Below, piece after piece: positions 6,834 to 13,692 of a stretch of DNA of 21,958 nucleotides. Under the pieces are notes generated by a model. It did not search any database and was not told the origin of the DNA. It was given only the letters and a program-made list of their open reading frames with translations. Each line of letters begins with the position of its first letter. Positions within the stretch are counted from its first letter, which is position 1. Source of the DNA: Myxococcales bacterium UBA5297 (lineage in GTDB: Bacteria > Myxococcota > Myxococcia > Myxococcales > UBA5297). The stretch lies in the NCBI GenBank assembly GCA_002408385.1, contig DHSB01000061.1:54785-76742 (forward strand). Reading direction: 5' to 3'. The position numbers and the translations under genes were made by a program.

Positions 6834-7577
6834 GTGCCCAAAGTCCATCTACCGCCCTCTCTGGAGCGCTTCTGCGATGGCCGCCGGGAGGTCGAGGCCG
6901 GGGGCTCGACGCTGCGAGCGGTGCTCCTCGACCTCGAGCGCCAGTATCCGGGGCTTGCCGAGCAGCTCTTCGACGAGTCGCGAGCGCTGCGCCGGTACAT
7001 CGCCGTGCTCATCGGCGAGCACGACGCCCGCGAGCTCGGCGGCCTCGAGGCCCCGGTCGGCGAGGATGACGAGGTCACCCTCCTGCCCGCCATCGCTGGA
7101 GGCGCGGCAGCCTCGCCGCGGCAGGAGCGGGGCAGGGTGCGGTCCGAATGCGGCCTCTGGCTGCAGCCGGTCATCGAGCATTGCGAAAGAGCCTGGCCGT
7201 CGGAGGCCTGCGGGCTCGTCTTTGGCAAGTCGGAGCACGAGCGCAGGAGCGTGCCGATGCGCAACGCGCTCGCCCCCCAACGAGCGCTGAACGGCTTCGA
7301 GATGGACCCTGCCAAGCTCCTCGCCGAGCTGCGACGGGCCGAGCAAGGCGGCGAAAGGCTGGTCGCCCTCTACCACTCGCATCCGCATGGCTCGTCCGCT
7401 TTCTCTGCAACCGACAAGCAATCGGCCGTCGGCCCAGACGGCGAGCCCCTGTGGCCAGGGGTCGCCTACCTCGTCCTCGGGATGAAGGAGGGGCGTGTCA
7501 CCGGGCTGCAGTGCGTCGAGTGGGACGGGCGCGAGCTCGTCACGACGCTTGCCCGGCGATTGGGGCGCGGTCGCTGA
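6834..7577 (+). CDS. CysO-like (MoaD/ThiS) sulfur carrier fused to a Mec-like JAMM metalloprotease
   Basis: This 247-residue protein joins two domains. Residues 1-90 resemble the ubiquitin-fold sulfur carrier CysO and end in EVTLLPAIAGG with Gly89-Gly90, the motif that is thiocarboxylated in this family. After a short linker (about 91-104), residues 105-247 form a JAB1/MPN/Mov34 (M67) protease. Glu124 lies in SEACGLVFG, and HSHPHGSSAFSATD gives an intact HxHx7Sx2D zinc motif (His181, His183, Ser191, Asp194). In Mycobacterium tuberculosis separate CysO, CysM and Mec make cysteine: CysM loads CysO thiocarboxylate and Mec releases the cysteine. Here carrier and protease are one chain, so Gly-Gly is internal. 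The start is GTG at 6834 with GAGGTG six bases upstream; a GTG at 6825 and an ATG at 6795 are in frame but less likely. No cysteine synthase or E1-like gene is nearby. Confidence 0.9.
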   Translation: MPKVHLPPSLERFCDGRREVEAGGSTLRAVLLDLERQYPGLAEQLFDESRALRRYIAVLIGEHDARELGGLEAPVGEDDEVTLLPAIAGGAAASPRQERGRVRSECGLWLQPVIEHCERAWPSEACGLVFGKSEHERRSVPMRNALAPQRALNGFEMDPAKLLAELRRAEQGGERLVALYHSHPHGSSAFSATDKQSAVGPDGEPLWPGVAYLVLGMKEGRVTGLQCVEWDGRELVTTLARRLGRGR

Positions 7578-7938
7578 GGCCAAAGCTGCCGGGCCGCTCT
7601 CTTGCTCGAGAACCGCGGGGCCAGTGCTGGCTCTCCGCCCCAAGCACGCCACGGAGGGCGCGACCTTGCGTGAGTCCACACGACAGGCCGCCGCCCTCGC
7701 CGACAGCTCGCAGGAGCTGCTCGCGCGCGACCGACCTCGGGCTCGAGGTCTGTCGGGAAATCACCGTGCCCTCGGCTCGCCACCTCCGGTCACCTCGAGC
7801 AAAGTCGAGAGGCCCGAACGCAGCCTCCCGAGGAACGAGGGAGGCGGAGTCAAGGGGTCGCGACTTCGGCCTGCCGCGAGCCTGCCGAGCGGGGCTCGGG
7901 CTGACCGGTGATCGCTCGAAGGATTCTTCGACACGTCT
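7578..7938. other. Convergent intergenic region with three perfect hairpins
   Basis: These 361 bases lie between the converging CysO-Mec and DHH genes and hold no recognisable gene. Three perfect inverted repeats are present: CAGCTC/GAGCTG (7704-7719, 4-base loop), GACCTCG/CGAGGTC (7733-7750, 4-base loop) and GCCTCCC/GGGAGGC (7823-7845, 9-base loop). None is followed by a T run, so they are not classical intrinsic terminators. They could stabilise or end transcripts from both sides. Confidence 0.5.
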
Positions 7939-8958
7939 TCAGTGGAGCTGTCGGTCGAGCGAGAGCAACGGTGTGCCCTGCAGGTCGCTGACGCCGATCT
8001 CGCGCAGGAACCGGGAGATCAGCTCCCTCTTCAGCCGCTCCTTCTGGACCCGCGTCCCGTCGAAAGGCAGGCGTGCTCCGGCCATCGACCCGTGGCCGCC
8101 CGACGAGCCGCCGTAGTCTTCGCAGACCTCGCGCACGAGCCGGCCCGCATTCATCCGCCGGTCGTTGGTTCGCACCGAGACGAAGAGCTGGCCCTCGTAG
8201 CTGCCGTAGGCGAGCGACCACTTCATCCCCTCGAGCGAGACGAGCCTCTCGGCGATCTCGGCGACCATGTCCGGCGAGTAGATCTCCCCGAGGTCCACCT
8301 CGACGGCTGCCTGGTGCACGCGCGCGCGCTTGTAGGCCTGTTCGTAGAGGCGAAAGTAGCTCGCGGGCAGCGCCGGATGCTCTATCTCGGCGAGGGCAGC
8401 CTTGTCGGCCTTCGGGAAGAGATACAGGTAGCTGTCGATGTCGATCTGGAAGGTCTGGCGCCCCAGGTCGCGGGTGTCGGACTTGATCCCATAGAAGAGC
8501 GCGGTCGCCACCTCGGGCGTCAGCTCCAGCCGCGCCGTCCGCAGGTAGTCGACGAGGATGCTGCAGGTCGCCCCGTACGAGCGACCGACGTCGGCAAAAG
8601 GCGCCCGCCCACTCGCCTCGCGCGGCGGGTGGTGGTCGATGACGATGTCCGGGCCGTAGCCCGGCGGCAGGCTGTGGTTGCCGACCGACGGCTGGGTGTC
8701 GACCAAGCCAAAGAGGTCGTAATCATCGAAGCCGATGCGCGACAGCGGCGTCACCGGCAGGCGCAGCACGCGCAGCATCGCCTTGTTCTCGGCCCGCCCG
8801 ACGATCCCGCCGTAGGTGATTCGCGCGGGCACGCCGGCGCGCGCCTCAAGCAGGTAGGCGAGCGCCACGGCGGCTGCGAGCGAATCGGGGTCCGGATTGT
8901 CGTGCGTCAGGATCAGCGCGCGCTTGCGCCCCTGGGCAAGCTTCAGCAGCCGCCACAC
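7939..8958 (-). CDS. DHH-family phosphoesterase (DHH/DHHA1)
   Basis: This 339-residue protein carries the metal-binding motifs of the DHH superfamily. These are THDNPDPDSLAAA (18-30), the Asp of VDTQPSVGN (86-94) and the signature VIDHHPP (106-112). The C-terminal DHHA1 domain contains GGSSGGHGSMAGARLP (283-298), the glycine-rich substrate loop. The family includes NrnA-like enzymes that degrade short RNA or 3'-phosphoadenosine 5'-phosphate, and c-di-AMP phosphodiesterases; the sequence does not decide between them. It has no membrane segment or sensor domain and is cytoplasmic. The start is uncertain. I chose GTG at 8958, just before the first helix. An ATG at 9129 would add 57 residues of low-complexity sequence and has GAGGA touching it, which is too close for a binding site. 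Confidence 0.9.
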   Translation of the reverse strand: MWRLLKLAQGRKRALILTHDNPDPDSLAAAVALAYLLEARAGVPARITYGGIVGRAENKAMLRVLRLPVTPLSRIGFDDYDLFGLVDTQPSVGNHSLPPGYGPDIVIDHHPPREASGRAPFADVGRSYGATCSILVDYLRTARLELTPEVATALFYGIKSDTRDLGRQTFQIDIDSYLYLFPKADKAALAEIEHPALPASYFRLYEQAYKRARVHQAAVEVDLGEIYSPDMVAEIAERLVSLEGMKWSLAYGSYEGQLFVSVRTNDRRMNAGRLVREVCEDYGGSSGGHGSMAGARLPFDGTRVQKERLKRELISRFLREIGVSDLQGTPLLSLDRQLH

Positions 8959-9259
8959 TTTCTCGGTAGTAGGCAGGTGCGAGACGAACCCCGAGCGCTG
9001 CTGCGGCTCGTGGAGACCCGGGCCAGCCCGGCCCTGTCGCTCCTGCGGGACGCGGGCTCTCTCAATGCTTCCCTGCTTGGCGCCTGAATAGACGCCGCTG
9101 CTCGCTGGGCGAGCTTCTCTTTCCGGCATTCCTCGCGGCCATCTGCCCGGGGAGCCCACAGCCGCGCTTCCCCCGAGCAGATCCTCCTGCCCCAAAAGTG
9201 GGGACACTGACAGGGAAAGAACAATCGACGCGAAGCAGGTCTGCTGGCCACTTGCCCGC
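8959..9259. other. Intergenic region between nfo and the DHH gene
   Basis: I see no gene in these 301 bases, though the DHH frame stays open through them. A small inverted repeat, CCCCA-aaag-TGGGG, lies at 9190-9203 in a locally AT-richer patch (about 9190-9240). That patch may hold a promoter for the DHH gene, but no clear -35/-10 pair is visible. Confidence 0.4.
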
Positions 9260-10123
9260 TCAGCGCCGGGCCGGCCTTCGGGGCCGCGGCGGGCGAGACG
9301 GGAGCAGGGCGCGCAGCTTGTCGAGGTTCTCGCGGTAGCGCTTGGGCTCCGGCGTTTCGAGGATGCCCAGCGCCTGCTCCAGGCGCGGGTCGGCAAGCAG
9401 GGGCACGAAGCCCTGCAGGCCCATCAGGCCTTCACCGATCTCCTCGTGCCGGTCGACCCGGCTGCCGAGCGGCTTCTTGCAGTCGTTGAGGTGCACGGCC
9501 TTGACCAGCGCGAGCCCGAGGGTCTCGTCGAGCAAGCGCATGGTCTCCGCGTAGCCCTCGGGGCTGGCGAGGTCGTAGCCGGCCGCGTAGAGGTGGCAGG
9601 TGTCCAAGCAGACCGCGATGCGCCCCGAGGCCTTGGAGCGCTCGAGGATCCGGGCCAGGTGCTCGAACCGCCAGCCGATGCTCGTCCCCTGCCCGGCAGT
9701 GGTCTCGAGGAGCACACCCGACTTGCGCGCTCCCGAACGTCCGATCGCCTCGTCGAGCCCTTCGGCGATGAGCTCGATCCCGCGGTCGAGATCGGCGTTG
9801 CTGCCCGGGTGCAACACGAGCCAGGGGATGCCCAGCGCCTCGCAACGGGCCAGCTCATCGGCGAGCCCGGCGAGCGACTTTTCGCGAAGCTGCGGCTCCC
9901 CGGTGCCCAGGTTGACGAGGTAGGTCGCGTGGGCGATGACCGGGATGCCGGTGCGCGCGGCCGCCTCGCGAAAGGCGGCCGCCTCGCCCGGGTCGAGCGG
10001 CTTGGCGCTCCAGCCGCGGGCGTTCTTGGTGAAGATCTGGATGCTCGACGCGGTGTCTTCGACCGCGCGCTCGAAGGCCTTGGCCAAGCCTCCGGCAATC
10101 GACTCGTGGACGCCCAGGATCAT
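9260..10123 (-). CDS. nfo: Deoxyribonuclease IV (endonuclease IV), AP endonuclease
   Basis: This 287-residue protein has the length and all metal ligands of endonuclease IV, which cuts DNA 5' of abasic sites in base excision repair using three zinc ions. It opens with MILGVHESIAGG. Ligands follow in family order: His65 (IAHATYLVNL), His105 (LVLHPGS), Glu140 (LLETTAGQG), Asp174 and His177 (CLDTCHLYAAGYD), His211 (HLNDCK), Asp224 and His226 (SRVDRHEEIGEG) and Glu256 (ILETPEP). The C-terminus ends in a basic Arg/Pro-rich tail (about 276-287) that may be an add-on. The ATG at 10123 is preceded by GAGAGG at 7 bases. The gene follows the Fic-fold gene by 87 bp and could be cotranscribed with it. 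Confidence 0.97.
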   Translation of the reverse strand: MILGVHESIAGGLAKAFERAVEDTASSIQIFTKNARGWSAKPLDPGEAAAFREAAARTGIPVIAHATYLVNLGTGEPQLREKSLAGLADELARCEALGIPWLVLHPGSNADLDRGIELIAEGLDEAIGRSGARKSGVLLETTAGQGTSIGWRFEHLARILERSKASGRIAVCLDTCHLYAAGYDLASPEGYAETMRLLDETLGLALVKAVHLNDCKKPLGSRVDRHEEIGEGLMGLQGFVPLLADPRLEQALGILETPEPKRYRENLDKLRALLPSRPPRPRRPARR

Positions 10124-10210
10124 GCGCTCGCCTCTCGACTCTCTCGGGGTGGGGAACGTGAGAGGGAAGCGCGGGCGGGCGCCGGCTGGCAAGCCGAAAA
10201 AGCGCCCCCG

Positions 10211-10987
10211 CTATTCGCCCGAGGCCAGAGGCAGGCGCACGACCGGCTCGTGGGCCTTGAAGAACTTGAAGGCGTTGTCGAGCGAGTTCTCCATCGCCTC
10301 GAGCAGCAGGTGGCGCAGCGAGGCGACCGGCAACCGCAGCGCGTCGTAGTAGCGCTGGCGGTCGGCCGCGTGGATGATGACCGGCAGATAACCGCGCTTG
10401 AGCAGGACGAAGGTCGACAGCAGGCGCGCCACCTTGCCCGAGTTCTCACTGAACGGGAAGGCCTGCATGAAGAGCCACTGCACCGTGGCCGCCTGGTTGA
10501 GCGCGTGGTTCTCGCGGTATTCGGCGGTCGTCGTCGCGTCGACCAGCTTCTCGAGCAGGCTGGGGATCTTGGTGGGCGGGGCGATCTCGTGGAAGTAGGA
10601 GCGATGCAGCGGCATGTCCTTGCGGTAGACCGCCTTGTCGCGCCCGGCGACCCCGGCGCCGAGCATCTCGTAGAGCTTCTTCATCAGCGTCACCGAGATC
10701 TTCGACTTCTTGTTCCTCGCCTCGGCGCGAACCAAGTCGAGCGCAGCCTTGTGGTTGCGGATCTCGGCGAAGACCGGCACCTGTGAGGCGTCGCTCGCCT
10801 CCGCGCTCGGGTCGAGCGCCCCGAGCAGCTCGGCGCTGGTGAAGACGATCCCTTCGAGCGCGTTCTCGTGATAGACGAGCGACAGATCAAACTTGGACTG
10901 GAACTCGAGCGCTTCGACCGACCCCGAATCCAATCGGTCCTTGAGCGCTTCGGTGCGCTCGTCGACACCCAGGTAGCGGGTCTTCAT
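10211..10987 (-). CDS. Fic-fold protein with a degenerate active site (pseudo-Fic)
   Basis: This 258-residue protein aligns with Fic AMP-transferases along its length. An N-terminal helix resembles the inhibitory motif: YHENALEG (39-46) in place of the usual Ser-x-x-x-Glu-Gly. The core helix is followed by VARLLSTFVLLKRGYLPVII and a DRQRYYDAL segment (209-217), as in Fic domains. The catalytic HPFx(D/E)GNG(R/K) motif reads FPFSENSGK (177-185), so His is Phe177, Gly is Asn182 and Asn is Ser183. Without the His, normal AMPylation is unlikely; it may bind nucleotide or protein without catalysis, or use another chemistry. The ATG at 10987 has AGGAG about 10 bases upstream. It has its own predicted promoter, downstream of the AAA+ ATPase gene. 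Confidence 0.85.
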   Translation of the reverse strand: MKTRYLGVDERTEALKDRLDSGSVEALEFQSKFDLSLVYHENALEGIVFTSAELLGALDPSAEASDASQVPVFAEIRNHKAALDLVRAEARNKKSKISVTLMKKLYEMLGAGVAGRDKAVYRKDMPLHRSYFHEIAPPTKIPSLLEKLVDATTTAEYRENHALNQAATVQWLFMQAFPFSENSGKVARLLSTFVLLKRGYLPVIIHAADRQRYYDALRLPVASLRHLLLEAMENSLDNAFKFFKAHEPVVRLPLASGE

Positions 10988-11073
10988 GCGAGAACGGCTC
11001 CTGTCGCGGTGCGCCAGTCGCTTGCGGCGGGTCTGCTGCGAAAACCAACCGATCAGGACCTAATACCCTGGAA

Positions 11074-11103
11074 ACTCTAAGCGTTTGCCACAAACGGTGT
11101 CAA
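11074..11103 (-). promoter_or_regulatory. Promoter of the pseudo-Fic gene with an operator-like palindrome in the spacer
   Basis: On the minus strand a perfect TTGACA (-35, at 11098-11103) is followed after 18 bases by TAGAGT (-10, at 11074-11079). The spacer holds a perfect inverted repeat, CGTTTG-tgg-CAAACG (11082-11096). A regulator bound there would block RNA polymerase, so this looks like a repressor site. The expected transcript has a leader of about 80 bases before the ATG at 10987. The palindrome is seen directly; its use as an operator is inference. Confidence 0.55.
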
Positions 11104-11168
11104 GTTCCTTACCGTTCACCGGCCGAGAAGGCGGCAGCGGGTTTCAGACCGCGGGGGCGTGCAGGCGA

Positions 11169-12485
11169 TCAAAGGTCGACGAAGAAGACCTTGCAGGCTT
11201 GATCGATCAGCTCCTTGCTCAGCGCGGGCGGGGTCTGCCGATAGCGGGCCGCGTCCTTGACGAGCCCGACGATGTCGCGCGGGTGGCAGGCGCGCAGCGA
11301 CATCGAGCGGGGCTTGTAATACTTCTCGAGCAGGTAGGTGACCGCCTGGTCGACGTAGGGAATGCCCGAGGCATCGCACAGCCGCTTGAAGATCTCGCGG
11401 TACTGGACCTCGGACGGGTTGCCGACCTCGATCTTGTACTTGATGCGGCGCAGGAAGGCCTCGTCGACCAGCTCCTTGGGGTCGAGGTTGGTCGAGAAGA
11501 CGACGAGCTGGTCGAAGGGGATCTCGAACTTCTTGCCCGTGTGCAGGGTGAGGAAGTCGACCCGCTTCTCCAGCGGCACGATCCAGCGGTTGAGCAGGTC
11601 GGTCGGGTGGACCTTCTGGCGGCCGAAGTCGTCGATGAGCAGCATCCCGCCGTTCGCCTTGATCTGAAACGGCGCCTCGTAGAAACGCGCGGTGTCGGAG
11701 TAGACCAGGTCGAGCGTCTCGAGCGTCAGCTCGCCGCCGACGATGACCGAGGGGCGGCGGCACAACTGCCAGCGCTGATCCATCTCGAAGGCCCCGCGCC
11801 GCTTGCCCGGCCCGCCGCCGTAGTCGAGGGCGATGGGCGAGTGGTTCAAAGAGTCGAAGACCTTGATCACCTGCCCGTCGATCTCCAGACAGTGCGGGAT
11901 GTAGGCCTCGCCGCCGAGCATCGAGGAGATGGCCTCGGCGAGCGAGGTCTTGCCGTTGCCCGGGGGACCGTAGAGAAACAGCGAGCGCGAGGAGTTGACC
12001 GCCGGCCCGAGCTTGTCGACGATCGACTGGTCGACGACCAGGTGCGACAGGGCGATCTCCAGGTCCTCCTTGGAGATGATCGGGTTCTCGGCGGTCTGGC
12101 TGGTGATCAGCGCGTTGTACTGCTCGATGGGCACCGGCGCCGGGCCGATATACGTCGAACGCTCGATCGCGTCGCGGGAGTACTCGCGGCCCTTCTCGGT
12201 GAGGATGAAGTCGACGGTGGCCCGCCCATAGCCTTTGCCCCCGCGCATGTCGCACAGCTTCTCGCTGGCCAGAAAGTCGATGACGTTTTCGACGACCCCG
12301 GTCCAGGGCAGCCGCAGCTCGGAGGCGATCTCCACGCCGGTGCCCGTGCCCCGGTAGTAGAGGAACTTGATCGCGATCTCGGCGAGCAGCGCCAGACGCA
12401 GCCCGCTCTCCTCGAGCGACTTGGGCTCGGGAGGAGCGATGTCGAGAATTTTGGGGTTCTCCAGGTTGAAGGGGTTTTCGTACAC
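11169..12485 (-). CDS. AAA+ family ATPase with an N-terminal winged-helix-like domain
   Basis: This 438-residue protein has an N-terminal region (about 25-110) that reads like a winged helix, with a GRATVDFILTEKGREY stretch as in wing-and-strand segments. An AAA+ core follows: Walker A GPPGNGKT (173-180), Walker B MLLIDDFG (281-288), sensor-1 STN (331-333) and a likely arginine finger at RR (346-347). A lid-like C-terminus contains RACHPRDIVGLVKDAARYR (398-416). It has no membrane segment. Its cellular role is unknown to me; the predicted DNA-binding-like domain and ATPase could serve in remodelling or regulation. It starts at GTG with GGAGG about 8 bases upstream, 42 bp after ilvE, so the two may be cotranscribed. 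Confidence 0.88.
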   Translation of the reverse strand: MYENPFNLENPKILDIAPPEPKSLEESGLRLALLAEIAIKFLYYRGTGTGVEIASELRLPWTGVVENVIDFLASEKLCDMRGGKGYGRATVDFILTEKGREYSRDAIERSTYIGPAPVPIEQYNALITSQTAENPIISKEDLEIALSHLVVDQSIVDKLGPAVNSSRSLFLYGPPGNGKTSLAEAISSMLGGEAYIPHCLEIDGQVIKVFDSLNHSPIALDYGGGPGKRRGAFEMDQRWQLCRRPSVIVGGELTLETLDLVYSDTARFYEAPFQIKANGGMLLIDDFGRQKVHPTDLLNRWIVPLEKRVDFLTLHTGKKFEIPFDQLVVFSTNLDPKELVDEAFLRRIKYKIEVGNPSEVQYREIFKRLCDASGIPYVDQAVTYLLEKYYKPRSMSLRACHPRDIVGLVKDAARYRQTPPALSKELIDQACKVFFVDL

Positions 12486-12497
12486 GCCTCAATCCTC

Positions 12498-12515
12498 CGG
12501 CCGCCGGTGCGGCCG
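12498..12515. other. Hairpin between ilvE and the AAA+ ATPase gene
   Basis: A perfect 7-bp inverted repeat, CGGCCGC with GCGGCCG around a CGGT loop, lies in the 42-base gap between the ilvE stop and the ATPase start. It has no T run, so it is not a standard terminator. It sits 12 bases before the GTG of the ATPase gene and could affect readthrough, RNA stability or access to the ribosome binding site. Confidence 0.5.
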
Positions 12516-12527
12516 AGCGTAGCGCCA

Positions 12528-13469
12528 TCAGAAGCAGGTGAGCCATTCCTTGTACTTCGGTTCCTCGCCGCGGGTCGCCCGGAGGTAGCGCTCCTGGACC
12601 ATGCGGGTGAGCGGCCCGACCGCGCCGCTTCCAATCCTCCGGTCGTCGACCTCGCGCACCGGCGTAACCTCGGCCGCGGTGCCGCATAGAAAGAGCTCGT
12701 CGGCGAGGTACATCGTGTCCCGGGTGAACGGGGTCTCGCGCACCTCGTGGCCCGCGTCACGCAGGATGCGCAGCACGCTGTTGCGGGTGATCCCCTCGAG
12801 GATGGGCGAGGAGAGCGGCGGGGTGTAGATGACCGAGTCGCGCACGAGGAACAGGTTCTCGCAGCTCGCCTCGGAGACCCAGCCGTTCGAGTCGAGGAGG
12901 ATCGCCTCGTCGTAGCCGGCCAGCTTCGCCTCGCGCTTGGCGAGCGCCGAATTGACGTATTGACCGGTGATCTTGCCGCGGACCGCGCTCGAGTTGACGT
13001 GCATGCGGGTAAACGAGCTCACCTTGGCGCGGATGCCTCGTCGCGCCCCCTCCTCGCCCAGGTAGTTGCCCCACTCCCAGGCCATGATCGCCACGCGCAC
13101 CGGGTTGATAGCGTCCAGCCCCATCCCGCCCTCGCCCATGAACGCGAGCGGGCGCAGATAGGCAGACTTCATCCCGTTGACCCTCAGGGTCTCGAGGCAG
13201 CACTCGAAGAGCTGTTCGCGCGAGTAGGGCAGCTCCAACAAAAGGATGTTCGTCGAGTCGACGAACCGCCGCACGTGCTCGCGCAACCGGAAGACGGCCG
13301 AGCGGCCATCCGCACCTTCGTAGGCGCGGATCCCCTCGTAGACCCCGAAGCCGTAGTGCAGACCCGAGCTCATCACGTGGACCTTCGCCTCGTCCCAGGG
13401 CACGAAGCCGCCGTCGAACCAGATCTTGCTGGTCTTCTTCACCGCGGCGCCGCTGACCGTCTGTGCCAT
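12528..13469 (-). CDS. ilvE: Branched-chain amino acid aminotransferase
   Basis: This 313-residue PLP enzyme of fold type IV catalyses the last step of valine, leucine and isoleucine synthesis, using glutamate as amino donor. Visible motifs are KIWFDGGFVPWDEAKV (15-30), GLHYGFGVYEGIRAY (36-50) and the PLP Lys166 in RGKITGQYVNS. WVSEASCENLFLV (197-209) carries the conserved Glu200, and GTAAEVTPVREVD (263-275) is the C-terminal substrate and phosphate-binding loop. The length matches the family. Two ATGs lie side by side. GGGAG is 6 bases before the second (13469) and only 3 before the first (13472), so I chose the second. The gene is divergent from the large lipoprotein gene. Confidence 0.95.
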   Translation of the reverse strand: MAQTVSGAAVKKTSKIWFDGGFVPWDEAKVHVMSSGLHYGFGVYEGIRAYEGADGRSAVFRLREHVRRFVDSTNILLLELPYSREQLFECCLETLRVNGMKSAYLRPLAFMGEGGMGLDAINPVRVAIMAWEWGNYLGEEGARRGIRAKVSSFTRMHVNSSAVRGKITGQYVNSALAKREAKLAGYDEAILLDSNGWVSEASCENLFLVRDSVIYTPPLSSPILEGITRNSVLRILRDAGHEVRETPFTRDTMYLADELFLCGTAAEVTPVREVDDRRIGSGAVGPLTRMVQERYLRATRGEEPKYKEWLTCF

Positions 13470-13692
13470 CATCGTCTCCCTTTCGTCTCGCCTGGTTGCC
13501 CGCCTCCCAAGAGAGCTCAAGCTGCCCCGGCCGCGCGAAAGCTGTCAAGGATAGCGCACTGTCGGCCGAACAGCGGTTTCCGGGCAGGCATGAGGATTCG
13601 GTCGGCAGCTTGACAGACGACTTTGACGCATGGTTCCCTGCTGGGCCGCACTGCCAGAAGGCCGGAAAAACGTAATCTGAGGAGGAACCAGG

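Noticed and set aside
7148..8116. A 322-codon plus-strand frame across the end of the CysO-Mec gene and the intergenic region
   Set aside because: It is Arg/Ala-rich and without motifs. It overlaps the JAMM domain in another frame and runs antisense to the DHH gene.
9190..9215. CCCCA-aaag-TGGGG and nearby GACACTGA as an insertion-sequence end
   Set aside because: No matching second end, target duplication or transposase fragment is visible in the window.
11085..12689. Very long open frames on the plus strand opposite the AAA+ ATPase, and in a third frame on the minus strand
   Set aside because: They are shadows caused by high GC at third codon positions. Their translations are rich in Asp, Leu and Arg without motifs, while the minus-strand frame 11169-12485 encodes a full AAA+ protein.
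13543..13615. Two TTGACA boxes between ilvE and the large lipoprotein gene, one on each strand
   Set aside because: Neither has an acceptable -10 at 16-18 bp, so I did not call promoters from them.
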